Source: Streptomyces sp. BK239 (GTDB lineage: Bacteria > Actinomycetota > Actinomycetes > Streptomycetales > Streptomycetaceae). From it: a stretch of 64,000 bases of DNA. This document shows positions 43,183 to 51,963 of the stretch, piece by piece. The position numbers and the translations under genes were made by a program. The first letter of the stretch is position 1, and each line of letters starts with the position of its first letter. The notes under the pieces were generated by a model that was given only the letters and a program-made list of their open reading frames with translations, was not told the origin of the DNA and made no database searches. The stretch lies in NCBI RefSeq assembly GCF_004217285.1, contig NZ_SHKS01000003.1:159169-223168 (forward strand), read 5' to 3'.

Positions 43183-44215
43183 GGGTCACCTCCTCGGTCC
43201 GGCCCAGGACGATCCGGGTGATGTTGCTCAGGGATTCCGACCGCGGCCGGAAGTAGTCGCTGTGGCCTCCGGGGCCGGCGGTGAAGACGTCGGCGCCGAA
43301 GGAAGGGGACATGGGGTCGGCGCCGAAGCCGAGCTTCGTGCCGAACAGGTCGACCTCGGCGTGCGGTACCTCCGCCACCCAGTCGTCTGCGCCCCGGGCC
43401 GCCCAGACCCGCGCGCGGGTGCCCAGCTCTCCGGCCGAGTCCGCGCCCGTCCCCGGGCTGCCCAGCAGGACCAGGTCGTCCACGTCCAGGCCGTCGGCGG
43501 CGCGGCCGCACACGACCGAGCCGTACGAGTGGCACAGGAGACCGACGTGGGCGGAGGGTCCGGTCACGGCTCGCAGGTCGTGGACGAACTCCCGCAGCAC
43601 CGGGGCCGCTTCCTCGGCCCGGTCCGCGGTGGCCGCCGTGGTGCTGACCGTGCGGGGAGTGGTGTAGCCGAGCCAGGCGATCACCGCGGTGCGCCGGCCG
43701 GCGGGGGAATCCTGGGCGAGGCTTCGGTGCAGGGCCGCCGCCGCCCTGTGGAAGCGTTCGTAGGTGTCGAGCGAGGTGTCCGAGCCCGGTATCAGGATCG
43801 CCACGCGTTCGGCGCCCGCGAGGTCGCCGAGGACCTCGACCGCGCGGCCCGTGCCCCGGCCGTCGAAGGCGAGGAGATCGCGGGAAGCACCGGCCAGCAC
43901 GTGATCCGCCTCGGCGCGGTGACGGTCCCCGTGCTCCGCCGCCATCCGCGACGCCAGCTCGGCGTTGGCCCGGTTGGCGGCGTAGGTCTGCGTCAGGGTC
44001 CGCGCCGTCAGCGGAGCGAGGTCGGCGGGCGGCGGGGCGGGGACGTGGGGGCGGGCCGCGGCGGAAAGGGGGACCGCTATGGCGGCCGTGATCAGGACGG
44101 CGAGGAGGGCGCGCAGACAGCGCCGGGGCAGCCTCGACCCGGGCTCCCTTGACCTCGGCTCCGCTTCCGGTGCCGCGCCGTTCCGGCTGCGCTTGCGCCT
44201 CGTGTCCGCCTGCAT
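43175..44215 (-). CDS. DUF1023-type alpha/beta hydrolase, membrane-anchored
   Basis: 346 aa. A twin-Arg-rich cytoplasmic start (RRKRSRNGAAPEAEPRSREPG) precedes one hydrophobic segment (LRALLAVLITAAIAVPLSAAA), so the catalytic part is probably outside. Nucleophile elbow LLCHSYGSVVCG (Ser in CHSYGS), AILIPGSDTSLDTYERFHRA and GGHSDYFRPRSESLSNI with the catalytic His fit DUF1023. First gene of a unit with the acyltransferase and two-component system 2; its promoter region has tandem GTAGTAC motifs. Confidence 0.85.
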   Translation of the reverse strand: MQADTRRKRSRNGAAPEAEPRSREPGSRLPRRCLRALLAVLITAAIAVPLSAAARPHVPAPPPADLAPLTARTLTQTYAANRANAELASRMAAEHGDRHRAEADHVLAGASRDLLAFDGRGTGRAVEVLGDLAGAERVAILIPGSDTSLDTYERFHRAAAALHRSLAQDSPAGRRTAVIAWLGYTTPRTVSTTAATADRAEEAAPVLREFVHDLRAVTGPSAHVGLLCHSYGSVVCGRAADGLDVDDLVLLGSPGTGADSAGELGTRARVWAARGADDWVAEVPHAEVDLFGTKLGFGADPMSPSFGADVFTAGPGGHSDYFRPRSESLSNITRIVLGRTEEVTHA

Positions 44216-44330
44216 CGCCCCGCCCCTCCCGTCCCGGCCGCCCGGGCATCGGGCGTCACAGGATGGGAAGTTACGGATCAGCGGTCGTCGTCAGCGTCCC
44301 GCCTCAGGACTCTTCTTCGGCGTAGCTCCC

Positions 44331-44352
44331 AGGTACTACAGGTACTACGGGT
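44331..44352 (-). promoter_or_regulatory. Tandem GTAGTAC motif upstream of the hydrolase/acyltransferase/kinase operon
   Basis: AGGTACTAC is repeated exactly twice head to tail (44331-44339 and 44340-44348) and is followed by GGGT. Read on the minus strand this is ACCCGTAGTACCTGTAGTACCT, about 120 bp upstream of the DUF1023 gene. It shares its core with the site upstream of system 1. Confidence 0.55.
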
Positions 44353-44408
44353 GGGGTCGGGGGCGGGGCCCTGCTGTACGGGCACAGCCTGTGTCGCCGT
44401 CCGGTCCC

Positions 44409-45299
44409 TCACCATGCCAGTTGTGCGATCTCCTCCGCCACCACCGCGCACGCGTCCGCCAGCGGGTCGATCAGCGGGAAGTGGCCGACGTCCTCCAGCA
44501 GCGTCAGGCCCACCATCTCGCCCGCCTTCGCCGCCGCGTCCGCGTACGACTCGGCGACCGCCTGCGGGACGACCAGGTCGGTGCGGCCCTGGACGAGGGT
44601 CGTCGCGATGCCGGTCGGGAGGAGCAGCGCGGGGTCGGCGTACGGCTGCCTCTCGGCGAAGTGCTCGTCGCCTCCGAGGAGTTGCCGGGCCGCGTTCCCG
44701 CAGACGTCCAGTTTCCCGGCGACCTCGAAGTCCGCGATGGGGGCGAGTGCGACGACGCCCCGGAGCGGGGGCGGGCCGCCGGTGCGCCACGGGGCGTCGG
44801 CGGGCAGGACGTGCCGGGCCGCCGCCCACAGGGCGAGGTGGCCGCCCGCCGAATGTCCCGTGAGCACCGTGCGGCGGGGGTCCGCCTGCGGGAGGGCTTC
44901 GCGGGCCAGGGCGGGGAGGGCGTCGAGGGCGGCGGCCACGTCGTCGAAGGTGTGGGGCCAGCGGCCGGCGATCGGGGCGTGGGCTGATTCCTGTGCCGCC
45001 CGCTGTTCCTGGCCCCGGCGGTACTCCACGTTCGCCACGGCGAAGCCTCGTTCGGCGAGGTAGGCCGCGAACGGGGTGATGTGCCGTCGGTCGTACGGCG
45101 CACGCCAGGCGCCGCCGTGCAGGACGACGATCAGGGGGACGGTGTCGGTCGGGGCGCTGCCCTCGCGCGGGGCGTAGAAGTCGATCACCTGGTCGGGGTG
45201 GTCGCCGTAGGAGGCGGTGGCGTCGGGGGCGACCGCCGGGTGCGAAAAGGCCGACTCCTCCTCGGCGGCGGCCCGGGCTGCGACGGCGTCGTCCGGCAT
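44409..45299 (-). CDS. Alpha/beta hydrolase, probable kynurenine formamidase
   Basis: 296 aa. Oxyanion motif VLHGGAWR and nucleophile elbow GHSAGGH (HSL/esterase-D-like), with GRTDLVVP and DVGHFPLIDPLADA carrying the acid and His. Bacterial and animal kynurenine formamidases of this fold cleave N-formylkynurenine to kynurenine and formate. Being on the same strand next to kynU and kynA, with no other formamidase in the cluster, supports that role. It is separated from kynU by a 490-bp non-coding stretch, so it may have its own promoter. Confidence 0.75.
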   Translation of the reverse strand: MPDDAVAARAAAEEESAFSHPAVAPDATASYGDHPDQVIDFYAPREGSAPTDTVPLIVVLHGGAWRAPYDRRHITPFAAYLAERGFAVANVEYRRGQEQRAAQESAHAPIAGRWPHTFDDVAAALDALPALAREALPQADPRRTVLTGHSAGGHLALWAAARHVLPADAPWRTGGPPPLRGVVALAPIADFEVAGKLDVCGNAARQLLGGDEHFAERQPYADPALLLPTGIATTLVQGRTDLVVPQAVAESYADAAAKAGEMVGLTLLEDVGHFPLIDPLADACAVVAEEIAQLAW

Positions 45300-45584
45300 G
45301 CTCCAACCTCTCAGCGGCGAAACGGGGTTCTACGAGTGGGGTGGCGGACCAGGTTTGGGATCGGCCGTTGGCGGGGACGGTATCAGGCCCGTGACGTGGG
45401 GGGACACGGGGATATGACGCCGGATCAGGGGTTCGGCGGTTCTGCTCGGCCGCGCTCGGGGGTGGGGGGTGGTTTTGGGGTGGCGTGGGTCGGTGGGCGT
45501 GGGGGCGGGTTCGCTTGCCGCAGCTTGTGGGGCGCCCTGTGTCGGGGTGACCGGGGGGCAGGGTTTCGCTCGCCGCGCTTGCCG

Positions 45585-45658
45585 GGTGCCGCTGCGCCCA
45601 CCCTCCCCCACTCTCGGCTTCGCTCGAGCGGGGGGACCCCCATCGCCCCAGCGGCACC
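45585..45658. repeat. Dispersed palindromic Streptomyces repeat (CTCTCGGCTTCGCTCGAGCG type)
   Basis: A 74-bp element with 10-bp inverted ends (GGTGCCGCTG / CAGCGGCACC) and a core containing CCCCCACTCTCGGCTTCGCT then CGAGCGGGGGGACCCCC, which folds back on itself. This core is a very common intergenic sequence in Streptomyces genomes (recognised from memory). It separates kynU from the putative formamidase gene. Confidence 0.75.
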
Positions 45659-45757
45659 ACTCCCCGCAGCTGGGCGGCTGGGGCGGGAGGCGGACAGCTC
45701 AAGGCGCGGCCGGCCGCAGCCGGGGCGAGGGGTGGGCGGCCGTAGCTGGGGTGAGTG

Positions 45758-45785
45758 GGCGGCCGCACCCCCGGATGCGGCCGCC
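45758..45785 (-). terminator. Terminator of kynA-kynU
   Basis: Perfect 10-bp stem GGCGGCCGCA / TGCGGCCGCC with an 8-nt loop, 6 bp beyond the kynU stop codon. Confidence 0.8.
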
Positions 45786-45791
45786 TGTGGG

Positions 45792-46991
45792 TCAGAGAGT
45801 CAGGGTTTCCGCCAGGGTGCGGGCTGCCTTCTCCGTGTCCGTGTAGGTGACGTACAGCGGGGTGAAGCCGAAGCGGAGGATGTCCGGGGCGCGGAAGTCG
45901 CCCACCACGCCTCGGGCGATGAGGTGCTTCATGACGGTCGCGGCGTCCTCGCAGCGCAGGGCCACCTGGCTGCCGCGTTCCTCGTGACGCACCGGGGTCA
46001 GTGACTCCACGCGGCCCTCGGGGACGTACTCCGTCACGCACTCCAGGAAGAAGTCCGTCAGAGCAAGGGACTTGGTCCTGACCGTGTCGATCGAGACGCC
46101 CTCCCACACCTCAAGGGCAGCTTCGAGGGCCAGCATGGACAGGATGTCGGGGGTGCCGACGCGCCCTCGCGGCGCCCCCGCGGCCGGCTCGTAGGCGGGG
46201 CGCATGCCGAAGGGCTCGGCGTGCGAGTTCCAGCCGGGGAGCGGGGAGTCGAAACGGTCCTGGAGGTCGCGCCGGACGTAGAGGTAGGCCGGTGAACCCG
46301 GTCCGCCGTTCAGGTACTTGTAGGTGCAGCCGACCGCGAGATCCACGCCGTGCTCGTCGAGGCCCACCGGCAGGGCGCCCGCGCTGTGGCACAGGTCCCA
46401 GACGGCGACCGCGCCCGCCGCGTGCACGGCGGCGGTGAGCGACGGCAGGTCGTGCAGCCGTCCGGTGCGGTAGTCGACGTGGTTCAGCAGGACCGCCGCC
46501 GTGCGGTCCGACAGGGCCGCAGGGACGTCGGCCGGGGCGAGGGGCCGCAGCCGGCAGCCGGTCATCCGGGCCGCCGACTCGGCTATGTAGCCGTCCGTGG
46601 GGAACGTGGTCGCGTCGACGAGGATCTCGTCCCGCCCCGCTCCACCGCCCGCCGTCGCCATACGCACCGCCGCCACAAGTGCCTTGAAAACGTTGACACT
46701 TGTCGAGTCGCCCACGACGATCTGGCCGGCCGCCGCGCCCACGAGCGGGGCGATGCGGTCACCGATCCGCTCGGGCGCCGTCCACCAGCCGCTCTCCTCC
46801 CAGGAGCGGATGCGCAGTTCGCCCCACTCCCGGCGGACGACCTCCTCCAGCCGGCCGGGGACGGACGCGGGCAGCGCGCCGAGCGAGTTGCCGTCCAGGT
46901 AGACGTCCCCGTCGAGCAGGAACTCCGAACGCTTGAAGGCAAGTCGGTCGTCGGCGTCCAGTTTCGTTGCCTTGGAGGCGAGCTCAGACAT
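45792..46991 (-). CDS. kynU: Kynureninase
   Basis: PLP enzyme that cleaves kynurenine to anthranilate and alanine. 399 aa. SELASKATKLDADDRLAFKRSEFLLDGDVYLDGNSLGALP is the typical start. WDLCHSAGALPVGLDEHGVDLAVGCTYKYLNGGPGSPAYLYV contains the PLP Asp and the Schiff-base Lys (CTYKYLNGGPG). The ATG overlaps the kynA stop by 8 bp, so the two are co-translated. Anthranilate can feed tryptophan, phenazine or other secondary pathways. Confidence 0.95.
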   Translation of the reverse strand: MSELASKATKLDADDRLAFKRSEFLLDGDVYLDGNSLGALPASVPGRLEEVVRREWGELRIRSWEESGWWTAPERIGDRIAPLVGAAAGQIVVGDSTSVNVFKALVAAVRMATAGGGAGRDEILVDATTFPTDGYIAESAARMTGCRLRPLAPADVPAALSDRTAAVLLNHVDYRTGRLHDLPSLTAAVHAAGAVAVWDLCHSAGALPVGLDEHGVDLAVGCTYKYLNGGPGSPAYLYVRRDLQDRFDSPLPGWNSHAEPFGMRPAYEPAAGAPRGRVGTPDILSMLALEAALEVWEGVSIDTVRTKSLALTDFFLECVTEYVPEGRVESLTPVRHEERGSQVALRCEDAATVMKHLIARGVVGDFRAPDILRFGFTPLYVTYTDTEKAARTLAETLTL

Positions 46992-47823
46992 AGGACCTCG
47001 CCGTCCACAGCTCCGGGAAGACGTTCTTGCGGGCGCGCTTCTCCAGCCAGGCCACGCCGGCCGAGCCTCCCGTGCCGGTCTTCGCGCCCATCGCGCGCCG
47101 GGTGGCGACGAGGTGGTCGTTGCGCCAGCGCCACACCAGTTCGGCGACGTCGGTCAACGCCTCGCCCAGACGGGCCAGTTCGTCGCTCTCGTCGCCCGAG
47201 TACAGGGCGGTCCAGGCCGCCTCGACCTCCGGCGACGGCTCGTACCGCAGCGACACGTCCCGCGTGAGCACGGCGTCGGGGATCGCGTGTCCGCGCCGCG
47301 CGAGCAGCCGCAGCACCTCGTCGTAGAGGCTCGGCTCGTGCAGGGCCTTCTCCAGCTCGTCGTGGACGCGGGGCGCGCCGCGGTGCGGGACCAGCATGGA
47401 CGCGGACTTGTCGCCGAGCAGGAACTCCATCCGCCGGTACATCGCCGACTGGAAGCCGGAGCCCTCACCGAGGGCGGAGCGGTACGCGTTGAACTGGGCC
47501 GGGGTGAGCTGCCCGAGCGGCTTCCAGGAGGCGTTCAGCGCCTCCAGCTCCCGCACGGAACGCTTCAGGGCGGCGATCGCGGTCGGCACGTCGTCGGAGC
47601 GCAGGGCGTTCGACGCCGTCTCCCACTCGTGGACGATCACCGTGAACCACAGCTCCATCACCTGGGTGGTGACCAGGAAGACCATCTCTCCGGGATCGTC
47701 GGAGAGGGTGTGCTGGAGGTGGGTGAGCACGTCCGCCTTGACGTAGTCCTCGTACGGCGTCGTGCCTGCGAAGTCGAGGTTCGGGGTCTCGGGCTCGAGA
47801 GCCTCGTGAGCCTCCTGGGACAT
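46984..47823 (-). CDS. kynA: Tryptophan 2,3-dioxygenase
   Basis: Haem enzyme that opens the indole ring of L-tryptophan to N-formylkynurenine. 279 aa from MSQEAHEALEPETPNLDF; a longer upstream reading lacks the family start. Blocks FAGTTPYEDYVKADVLTHLQHTLSDDPGEMVFLVTTQVMELWFTVIVHEW, FNAYRSALGEGSGFQSAMYRRMEFLLGDKS and WRWRNDHLVATRRAMGAKTGTGGSAGVAWLE are diagnostic. The last contains the proximal His and the active-site TGGS loop. First gene of the kyn operon. Confidence 0.96.
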   Translation of the reverse strand: MSQEAHEALEPETPNLDFAGTTPYEDYVKADVLTHLQHTLSDDPGEMVFLVTTQVMELWFTVIVHEWETASNALRSDDVPTAIAALKRSVRELEALNASWKPLGQLTPAQFNAYRSALGEGSGFQSAMYRRMEFLLGDKSASMLVPHRGAPRVHDELEKALHEPSLYDEVLRLLARRGHAIPDAVLTRDVSLRYEPSPEVEAAWTALYSGDESDELARLGEALTDVAELVWRWRNDHLVATRRAMGAKTGTGGSAGVAWLEKRARKNVFPELWTARSYV

Positions 47824-47957
47824 CGCTGTCTCCTGTTGTGTACTCCGGGTAGCGGTCCGCCCCTGCCGTTTTCGACAGGGGGCCCCGGTCCCCACGGGCA
47901 TCCTCCGCAATCGTCACCCGAAAGTGCAAGGTCCGCCCGGTCACACCGAGAGCGCGA

Positions 47958-47984
47958 GGCCCGCCCGGCCACACCGGACGGGCC
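47958..47984 (-). terminator. Terminator of the DUF3151 gene
   Basis: GGCCCGCCCGG / CCGGACGGGCC stem (one mismatch, wobble on the minus strand), 20 bp beyond the DUF3151 stop. Confidence 0.6.
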
Positions 47985-48003
47985 CGCTGCCGTACGGCGC
48001 CCG

Positions 48004-48417
48004 CTAGCCCAGCGTCTGGGCCGCCGTGGCCGAGGAGTCCTTCAGGAACTGCGAGCAGCGCTCGTACTCCTCCTGCTCCCCGATCGCCCCCGCGGCCCGG
48101 GCGAGGGCGTGCAGGGCACGCAGGAAGCCGCGGTTCGGCTCGTGCTCCCAGGGCACCGGGCCGTGCCCCTTCCAGCCGTTGCGGCGCAGGCTGTCCAGGC
48201 CGCGGTGGTACCCCGTACGGGCGTACGCGTACGACTCGACGACGCTGCCCCGCTCGAAGGCGTCGTCCGCGAGCTGCGCCCAGGCCAGGGAGGACGTGGG
48301 GTACCGGGCGGCGACGTCGGCGGGGGGCGTGCCGTCGGCGAGGAGCTCGCGGGGCTCGGGGTCGTCGGGGAGGTGGGTCGGGGGCGGGCCCCCGAGGAGG
48401 TTCTCGTGAATGGACAT
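48004..48417 (-). CDS. DUF3151-family protein
   Basis: 137 aa. Matches the small actinobacterial DUF3151 family: MSIHENLLGGPPPTHLPDDPEPRELLADGTPPADVAARYPTSSLAWAQLADDAFERG, then YAYARTGYHRGLDSLRRNGWKGHGPVPWEHEPNRGFLRALHALARAAGAIGE. The second half looks like TPR-type helical hairpins (ASLAWAQLAD..., SYAYARTGYHRGLD...), so it is probably a protein-binding adaptor; that is inference. It is conserved near fba in actinomycetes. No enzyme motif. Confidence 0.87.
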   Translation of the reverse strand: MSIHENLLGGPPPTHLPDDPEPRELLADGTPPADVAARYPTSSLAWAQLADDAFERGSVVESYAYARTGYHRGLDSLRRNGWKGHGPVPWEHEPNRGFLRALHALARAAGAIGEQEEYERCSQFLKDSSATAAQTLG

Positions 48418-48499
48418 GGCCTCCAGTCTGTCACCGACGCGGCGGCCCGCCGGAAACCGGCCGAGCCCGGCGCCCCTCAGGGGGACACCGGGCCCGACC

Positions 48500-48530
48500 G
48501 CGGTGCGCGGACCGTCGGCCCGCGCACCGC
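48500..48530 (-). terminator. Terminator of the secreted propeller/Ig protein gene
   Basis: Perfect 11-bp stem GCGGTGCGCGG / CCGCGCACCGC with a 9-nt loop, 22 bp beyond the stop codon. Confidence 0.75.
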
Positions 48531-48552
48531 GCTCACGTCACGCGCCGACAGC

Positions 48553-50559
48553 TCAGCGAGTGAAGTTGAAGTACTTCCACGGCCCGTACACCGTGGAGTT
48601 CACGTTGTCGCCGTTGTAGCCGTCGATGTACGCGGAGCGGACGCGGAAGCGGTAGCCGGCCGCGCCGTCGCCGTCGAGGGTGACGAGCGACTTGCCGTCC
48701 CTGCCCAGCCCGAAGTACTCGGGCTCGGCGCCCGCGTACCAGGCGCCCTGGACGTAGACCTGGAACTCGAGACGGGTGTGCCGGCCCGGGTAGGGGTTGT
48801 GCCAGGTGGTGATGAGCGGGTCGGCCGTCTGGTGGTAGGTCTGGTACCAGGTGTTGCCGAACTTCGTCCACTTGTAGTGGCGCGATAGGGTCGTCGACAC
48901 ACCGGCGCGGGTGCGCACGCCGGACACGGCCTGGGCCCAGCCGTAGCGGGCGTCGCCGGCGAAGACCGCGGTGACCGTGGTGTCACGGCTCATCCACATC
49001 GACGCGGACAGCTTGCCCTTGGCGTTGACGGTGCCGCGCTTGAGCAGCCGCTTGGGCTCCGGGCCCCACGGGTCGGCCCAGATCTCCACGACACGGTTCT
49101 TGTAGGTCGGGCCGAGGGTGGCCGTGTACGTCACCGTGGTGGCGTAGTTGACCGTGAGGCCGTTGCGGTCCAGGGTCAGCGCGGTCTTGGCGTGGGCGAC
49201 CTTGACCAGCGCGGTCCCGGAGGCGGCCGAGTGCTGGGCGTCCCCGGCGTAGGCGACCTTGTAGGTGACGTTCCCGGAGGCCGTCGGGGTGTCCGTGAAC
49301 GAGAACGCCCCGCCCGCGCCGAGCTTCTTGGTGCCGAGCGCCTTGCCCTGCGGGGCCTCGACGTCGAACCGGGTCACGGTGAGCGGGGTCCCGGCGGGCA
49401 GCGGCAGCGTCGCGGCGACCGTGCCGGAGACGGTGAGCGCCTTGGCGCGCTGGGCCGTCGCCGGCGCCTTGACGGTGACCGTCGGCGCGGACTTGGTCGG
49501 CTCGTCGAGGACCTGCAGACGCGGGTTGTTGTCGGAGTTGTTGGTCACCGCGAAGAGCCGGCCCCCACCGGGCTCCCAGGCGAGACCGCCGTCCTCGAGC
49601 TCGTCCCCGTAGCCGCTGCTGCCGGTGGCCGGGAAGTCGTACGTGCGCACGGACTTCGTCTCGCCGGTCCGGTAGACGAAGACGTCGCCGCTGGTCGACG
49701 AGTCGGTGCCCGCGGCGACGGTGCCGTCGGCGGCGACGGCCACGGCCGTGCCGTGGTAGCCGCTCGAGTAGGCGCCCACCTCGGTGAGGTCCGAGGTCTG
49801 CCAGACGCGGTGTGCGGTGCCGGGGTTGGCCGTGATGAGGCGGCTGCCGTCCGGCGTGTAGGCGAGGTCGGTGGTCTTGCCGGTCAGCGCGGTGGTGTTG
49901 CGCGCGGTGCGGGTCGCTGTGCCCGTCGTCACGTCGTACGTGGCGACGGCGAAGCGGTGGTAGTAGGAGCTGGCGGCCGCGATGACGTTCGGGTTCGCCG
50001 GCGAGGCGACCAGGTGCGGGGCGCCCGAGTAGTCGGTCTCGGCGTCCTGGTCCAAGGCGACGACGGGCTCGGCGCCGGAGACGTCGAGCGAGCCGATCGC
50101 GCCGTCGTAGTCGCCGCCGTAGCCGAACCAGACCTTGCCGCCGGCGAGGGCGACGTAGCGAGGGTCGGTGCCCTCGCCGGTCGCGTACCGGGCCTGCTCG
50201 GTGACCGCCGCGGTGTCCAGGGCCACGACCGCGTCGGCGCCCGGGACGGCGGCGTACAGGCGGCCCGAGTCGGCGGAGAGCGCGAGGCCGGTGACACCGG
50301 GCAGGCCGGTGACGGAGCCCAGCACCCTGCCCTCGTAGTCGGTGGCGACGACCTTGCCGATGTACGGGTCGCTGATGAAGATTTTCTTGTGGACACCGTC
50401 GACGACGACGTCACCCGTGGACCTCAGCGGCAGGACCTTGCTGCTGTCCGCCGCCGCCGAGCCCGCGCCGCCCACGATCAGTGCGGCGGAGCTGAAGAGG
50501 ACCGCGAGCGCCGTCGCGGCCGAGAGAGTGCGCTTACGCACGATGAAGAGACCCCCCAT
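48553..50559 (-). CDS. Secreted beta-propeller and Ig-like repeat protein
   Basis: 668 aa. ATG start (MGGLFIVRKRTLS...) with GAAGG upstream; a GTG six codons later is an alternative. Signal peptide: RKRT, then AATALAVLFSSAALIVGGAGSAAA. Residues ~40-330 form a YncE/SMP-30-like propeller (GDVVVDGVHKKIFISDPYIGKVVATDYEGRVLGSV, LAGGKVWFGYGG, DLAYTPDGSRLITANPG). Two Ig-like/Big-type domains follow (VTVKAPATAQRAKALTVSGTV..., KTALTLDRNGLTVNYATTVTYTATLG). The Trp/Tyr-rich C-terminal module contains YKWTKFGNTWYQTYHQT and YGPWKYFNFTR. It probably sits at the cell surface and binds a polymer or partner. The ligand is unknown. Confidence 0.8.
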   Translation of the reverse strand: MGGLFIVRKRTLSAATALAVLFSSAALIVGGAGSAAADSSKVLPLRSTGDVVVDGVHKKIFISDPYIGKVVATDYEGRVLGSVTGLPGVTGLALSADSGRLYAAVPGADAVVALDTAAVTEQARYATGEGTDPRYVALAGGKVWFGYGGDYDGAIGSLDVSGAEPVVALDQDAETDYSGAPHLVASPANPNVIAAASSYYHRFAVATYDVTTGTATRTARNTTALTGKTTDLAYTPDGSRLITANPGTAHRVWQTSDLTEVGAYSSGYHGTAVAVAADGTVAAGTDSSTSGDVFVYRTGETKSVRTYDFPATGSSGYGDELEDGGLAWEPGGGRLFAVTNNSDNNPRLQVLDEPTKSAPTVTVKAPATAQRAKALTVSGTVAATLPLPAGTPLTVTRFDVEAPQGKALGTKKLGAGGAFSFTDTPTASGNVTYKVAYAGDAQHSAASGTALVKVAHAKTALTLDRNGLTVNYATTVTYTATLGPTYKNRVVEIWADPWGPEPKRLLKRGTVNAKGKLSASMWMSRDTTVTAVFAGDARYGWAQAVSGVRTRAGVSTTLSRHYKWTKFGNTWYQTYHQTADPLITTWHNPYPGRHTRLEFQVYVQGAWYAGAEPEYFGLGRDGKSLVTLDGDGAAGYRFRVRSAYIDGYNGDNVNSTVYGPWKYFNFTR

Positions 50560-50689
50560 TGGTCCTTCGCGTTCCCGACGGGAACGCGGAAACCGCCGCC
50601 CCGGACCGGGGCGCGGTGATCCGCAGCGTAGAGCATGCCCCTGACATCCCGCTCCCCGGATTACGGGGGGAGCGGCTTTCCGGACACAC

Positions 50690-50730
50690 GAGGGCCCGGC
50701 GCCGTGCGGGAACACGGGCGCCGGGCCCTC
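50690..50730 (-). terminator. Terminator of fba
   Basis: Perfect 14-bp stem GAGGGCCCGGCGCC / GGCGCCGGGCCCTC, extended by an outer TTTCCGG / CCGGAAA pairing, about 70 bp beyond the fba stop. Confidence 0.8.
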
Positions 50731-50798
50731 GACATGCCGGAAACCGCTTGCCGATCCACTTCCCCCCAAGGAGGTGTTCGGGCCGGTCCGGCCAGGAA

Positions 50799-51830
50799 CT
50801 ACTTGATCTTCGTGCCCGCCGAGCGCAGGTGCTGCGTCGCCTCGACGACACGCGCCGCCATGCCCGCCTCGGCCAGCTTGCCCCAGGTGCGCGGGTCGTA
50901 GGTCTTCTTCGAGCCCACCTCGCCGTCGACCTTCAGCACGCCGTCGTAGTTGCGGAACATGTGGTCGGCGACGGGACGCGTGAAGGCGTACTGCGTGTCC
51001 GTGTCGATGTTCATCTTGACCACGCCGTTCTCCAGCGCGGTCGCGATCTCCTCCGCCGAGGAGCCGGAGCCGCCGTGGAAGACGAAGTCGAACGGCTGCG
51101 AGCCGGCAGGCCGGCCGAACTTGGCGGCGACGCCCTCGTTCAGCTCCTTCAGCAGGTCCGGGCGGAGCACGACGTTGCCCGGCTTGTACACGCCGTGGAC
51201 GTTGCCGAAGGACGCGGCCAGCAGGTAGCGGCCCTTCTCACCGAGGCCGAGCGCCTCGGCGGTGCGGATCGCGTCCTCGGCCGTCGTGTAGAGGGAGTCG
51301 TTGATCTCGTGGGAGACGCCGTCCTCCTCGCCGCCGGTCGGCGTGATCTCCACCTCGAGGATGATCTGCGCGGCGCGGGCCTTCTCCAGCAGCTCCTGCG
51401 CGATGGTCAGGTTGTCGGCGAGGGTCTCGGCGGAGCCGTCCCACATGTGCGACTGGAACAGCGGGCCGAGACCGGCCTCGACGCGCTTCTGCGAGATGGC
51501 GAGCAGCGGACGTACGTACCCGTCGAGCTTGTCCTTCGGGCAGTGGTCGGTGTGCAGGGCCACCGTCACCGGGTACTTCTCGGCGACGATGTGCGCGAAC
51601 TCCGCGAGCGCGACGGCGCCCGTCACCATGTCCTTGCTGTACTGGCCGCCCAGGAACTCGGCGCCGCCGGTCGAGATCTGGATGATGCCGTCGCTCTCCG
51701 CCTCCGCGAAGCCGCGCAGAGCCGCGTGCAGGGTCTGGGTCGAGGTGACGTTGATGGCCGGGTAGGCGAACTTGCCTGCCTTCGCCCGGTCGAGCATCTC
51801 GTTGTAGACCTCGGGGGTTGCGATGGGCAT
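50799..51830 (-). CDS. fba: Class II fructose-bisphosphate aldolase
   Basis: Zinc enzyme of glycolysis/gluconeogenesis (fructose 1,6-bisphosphate to DHAP and glyceraldehyde 3-phosphate). 343 aa. VTVALHTDHCPKDKLDGYV provides zinc ligands. ILEVEITPTGGEEDGVSHE, SFGNVHGVYKPGNVVLRPDLL and FVFHGGSGSSAEEI with NIDTDTQYAFTRPV are the classical class II-A blocks. It lies 133 bp downstream of pyrE on the same strand. Confidence 0.96.
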   Translation of the reverse strand: MPIATPEVYNEMLDRAKAGKFAYPAINVTSTQTLHAALRGFAEAESDGIIQISTGGAEFLGGQYSKDMVTGAVALAEFAHIVAEKYPVTVALHTDHCPKDKLDGYVRPLLAISQKRVEAGLGPLFQSHMWDGSAETLADNLTIAQELLEKARAAQIILEVEITPTGGEEDGVSHEINDSLYTTAEDAIRTAEALGLGEKGRYLLAASFGNVHGVYKPGNVVLRPDLLKELNEGVAAKFGRPAGSQPFDFVFHGGSGSSAEEIATALENGVVKMNIDTDTQYAFTRPVADHMFRNYDGVLKVDGEVGSKKTYDPRTWGKLAEAGMAARVVEATQHLRSAGTKIK

Positions 51831-51963
51831 TCGTCCGCTCCTTGGGTGTGCGGGTTGGCGATCTGCGTTGTTACGGCCCTGACCTAGACCTGGGGTGCGA
51901 CGTCATCGTCGTCCCCATCTTTCCAGACATGGCCCGATGATCCAGCGGGTGTCCGCCCGCCGG

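Larger units (their letters stand above)
45300..45791. other. 492-bp non-coding region inside the kynurenine cluster
   Basis: No gene with sensible composition on either strand. It holds the kynU terminator (45758-45785), a dispersed Streptomyces repeat (45585-45658) and a G/T-rich low-complexity plus strand (45440-45580). The part near 45300-45420 should contain the promoter of the hydrolase gene; no clear -35/-10 pair was identified. Confidence 0.6.
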
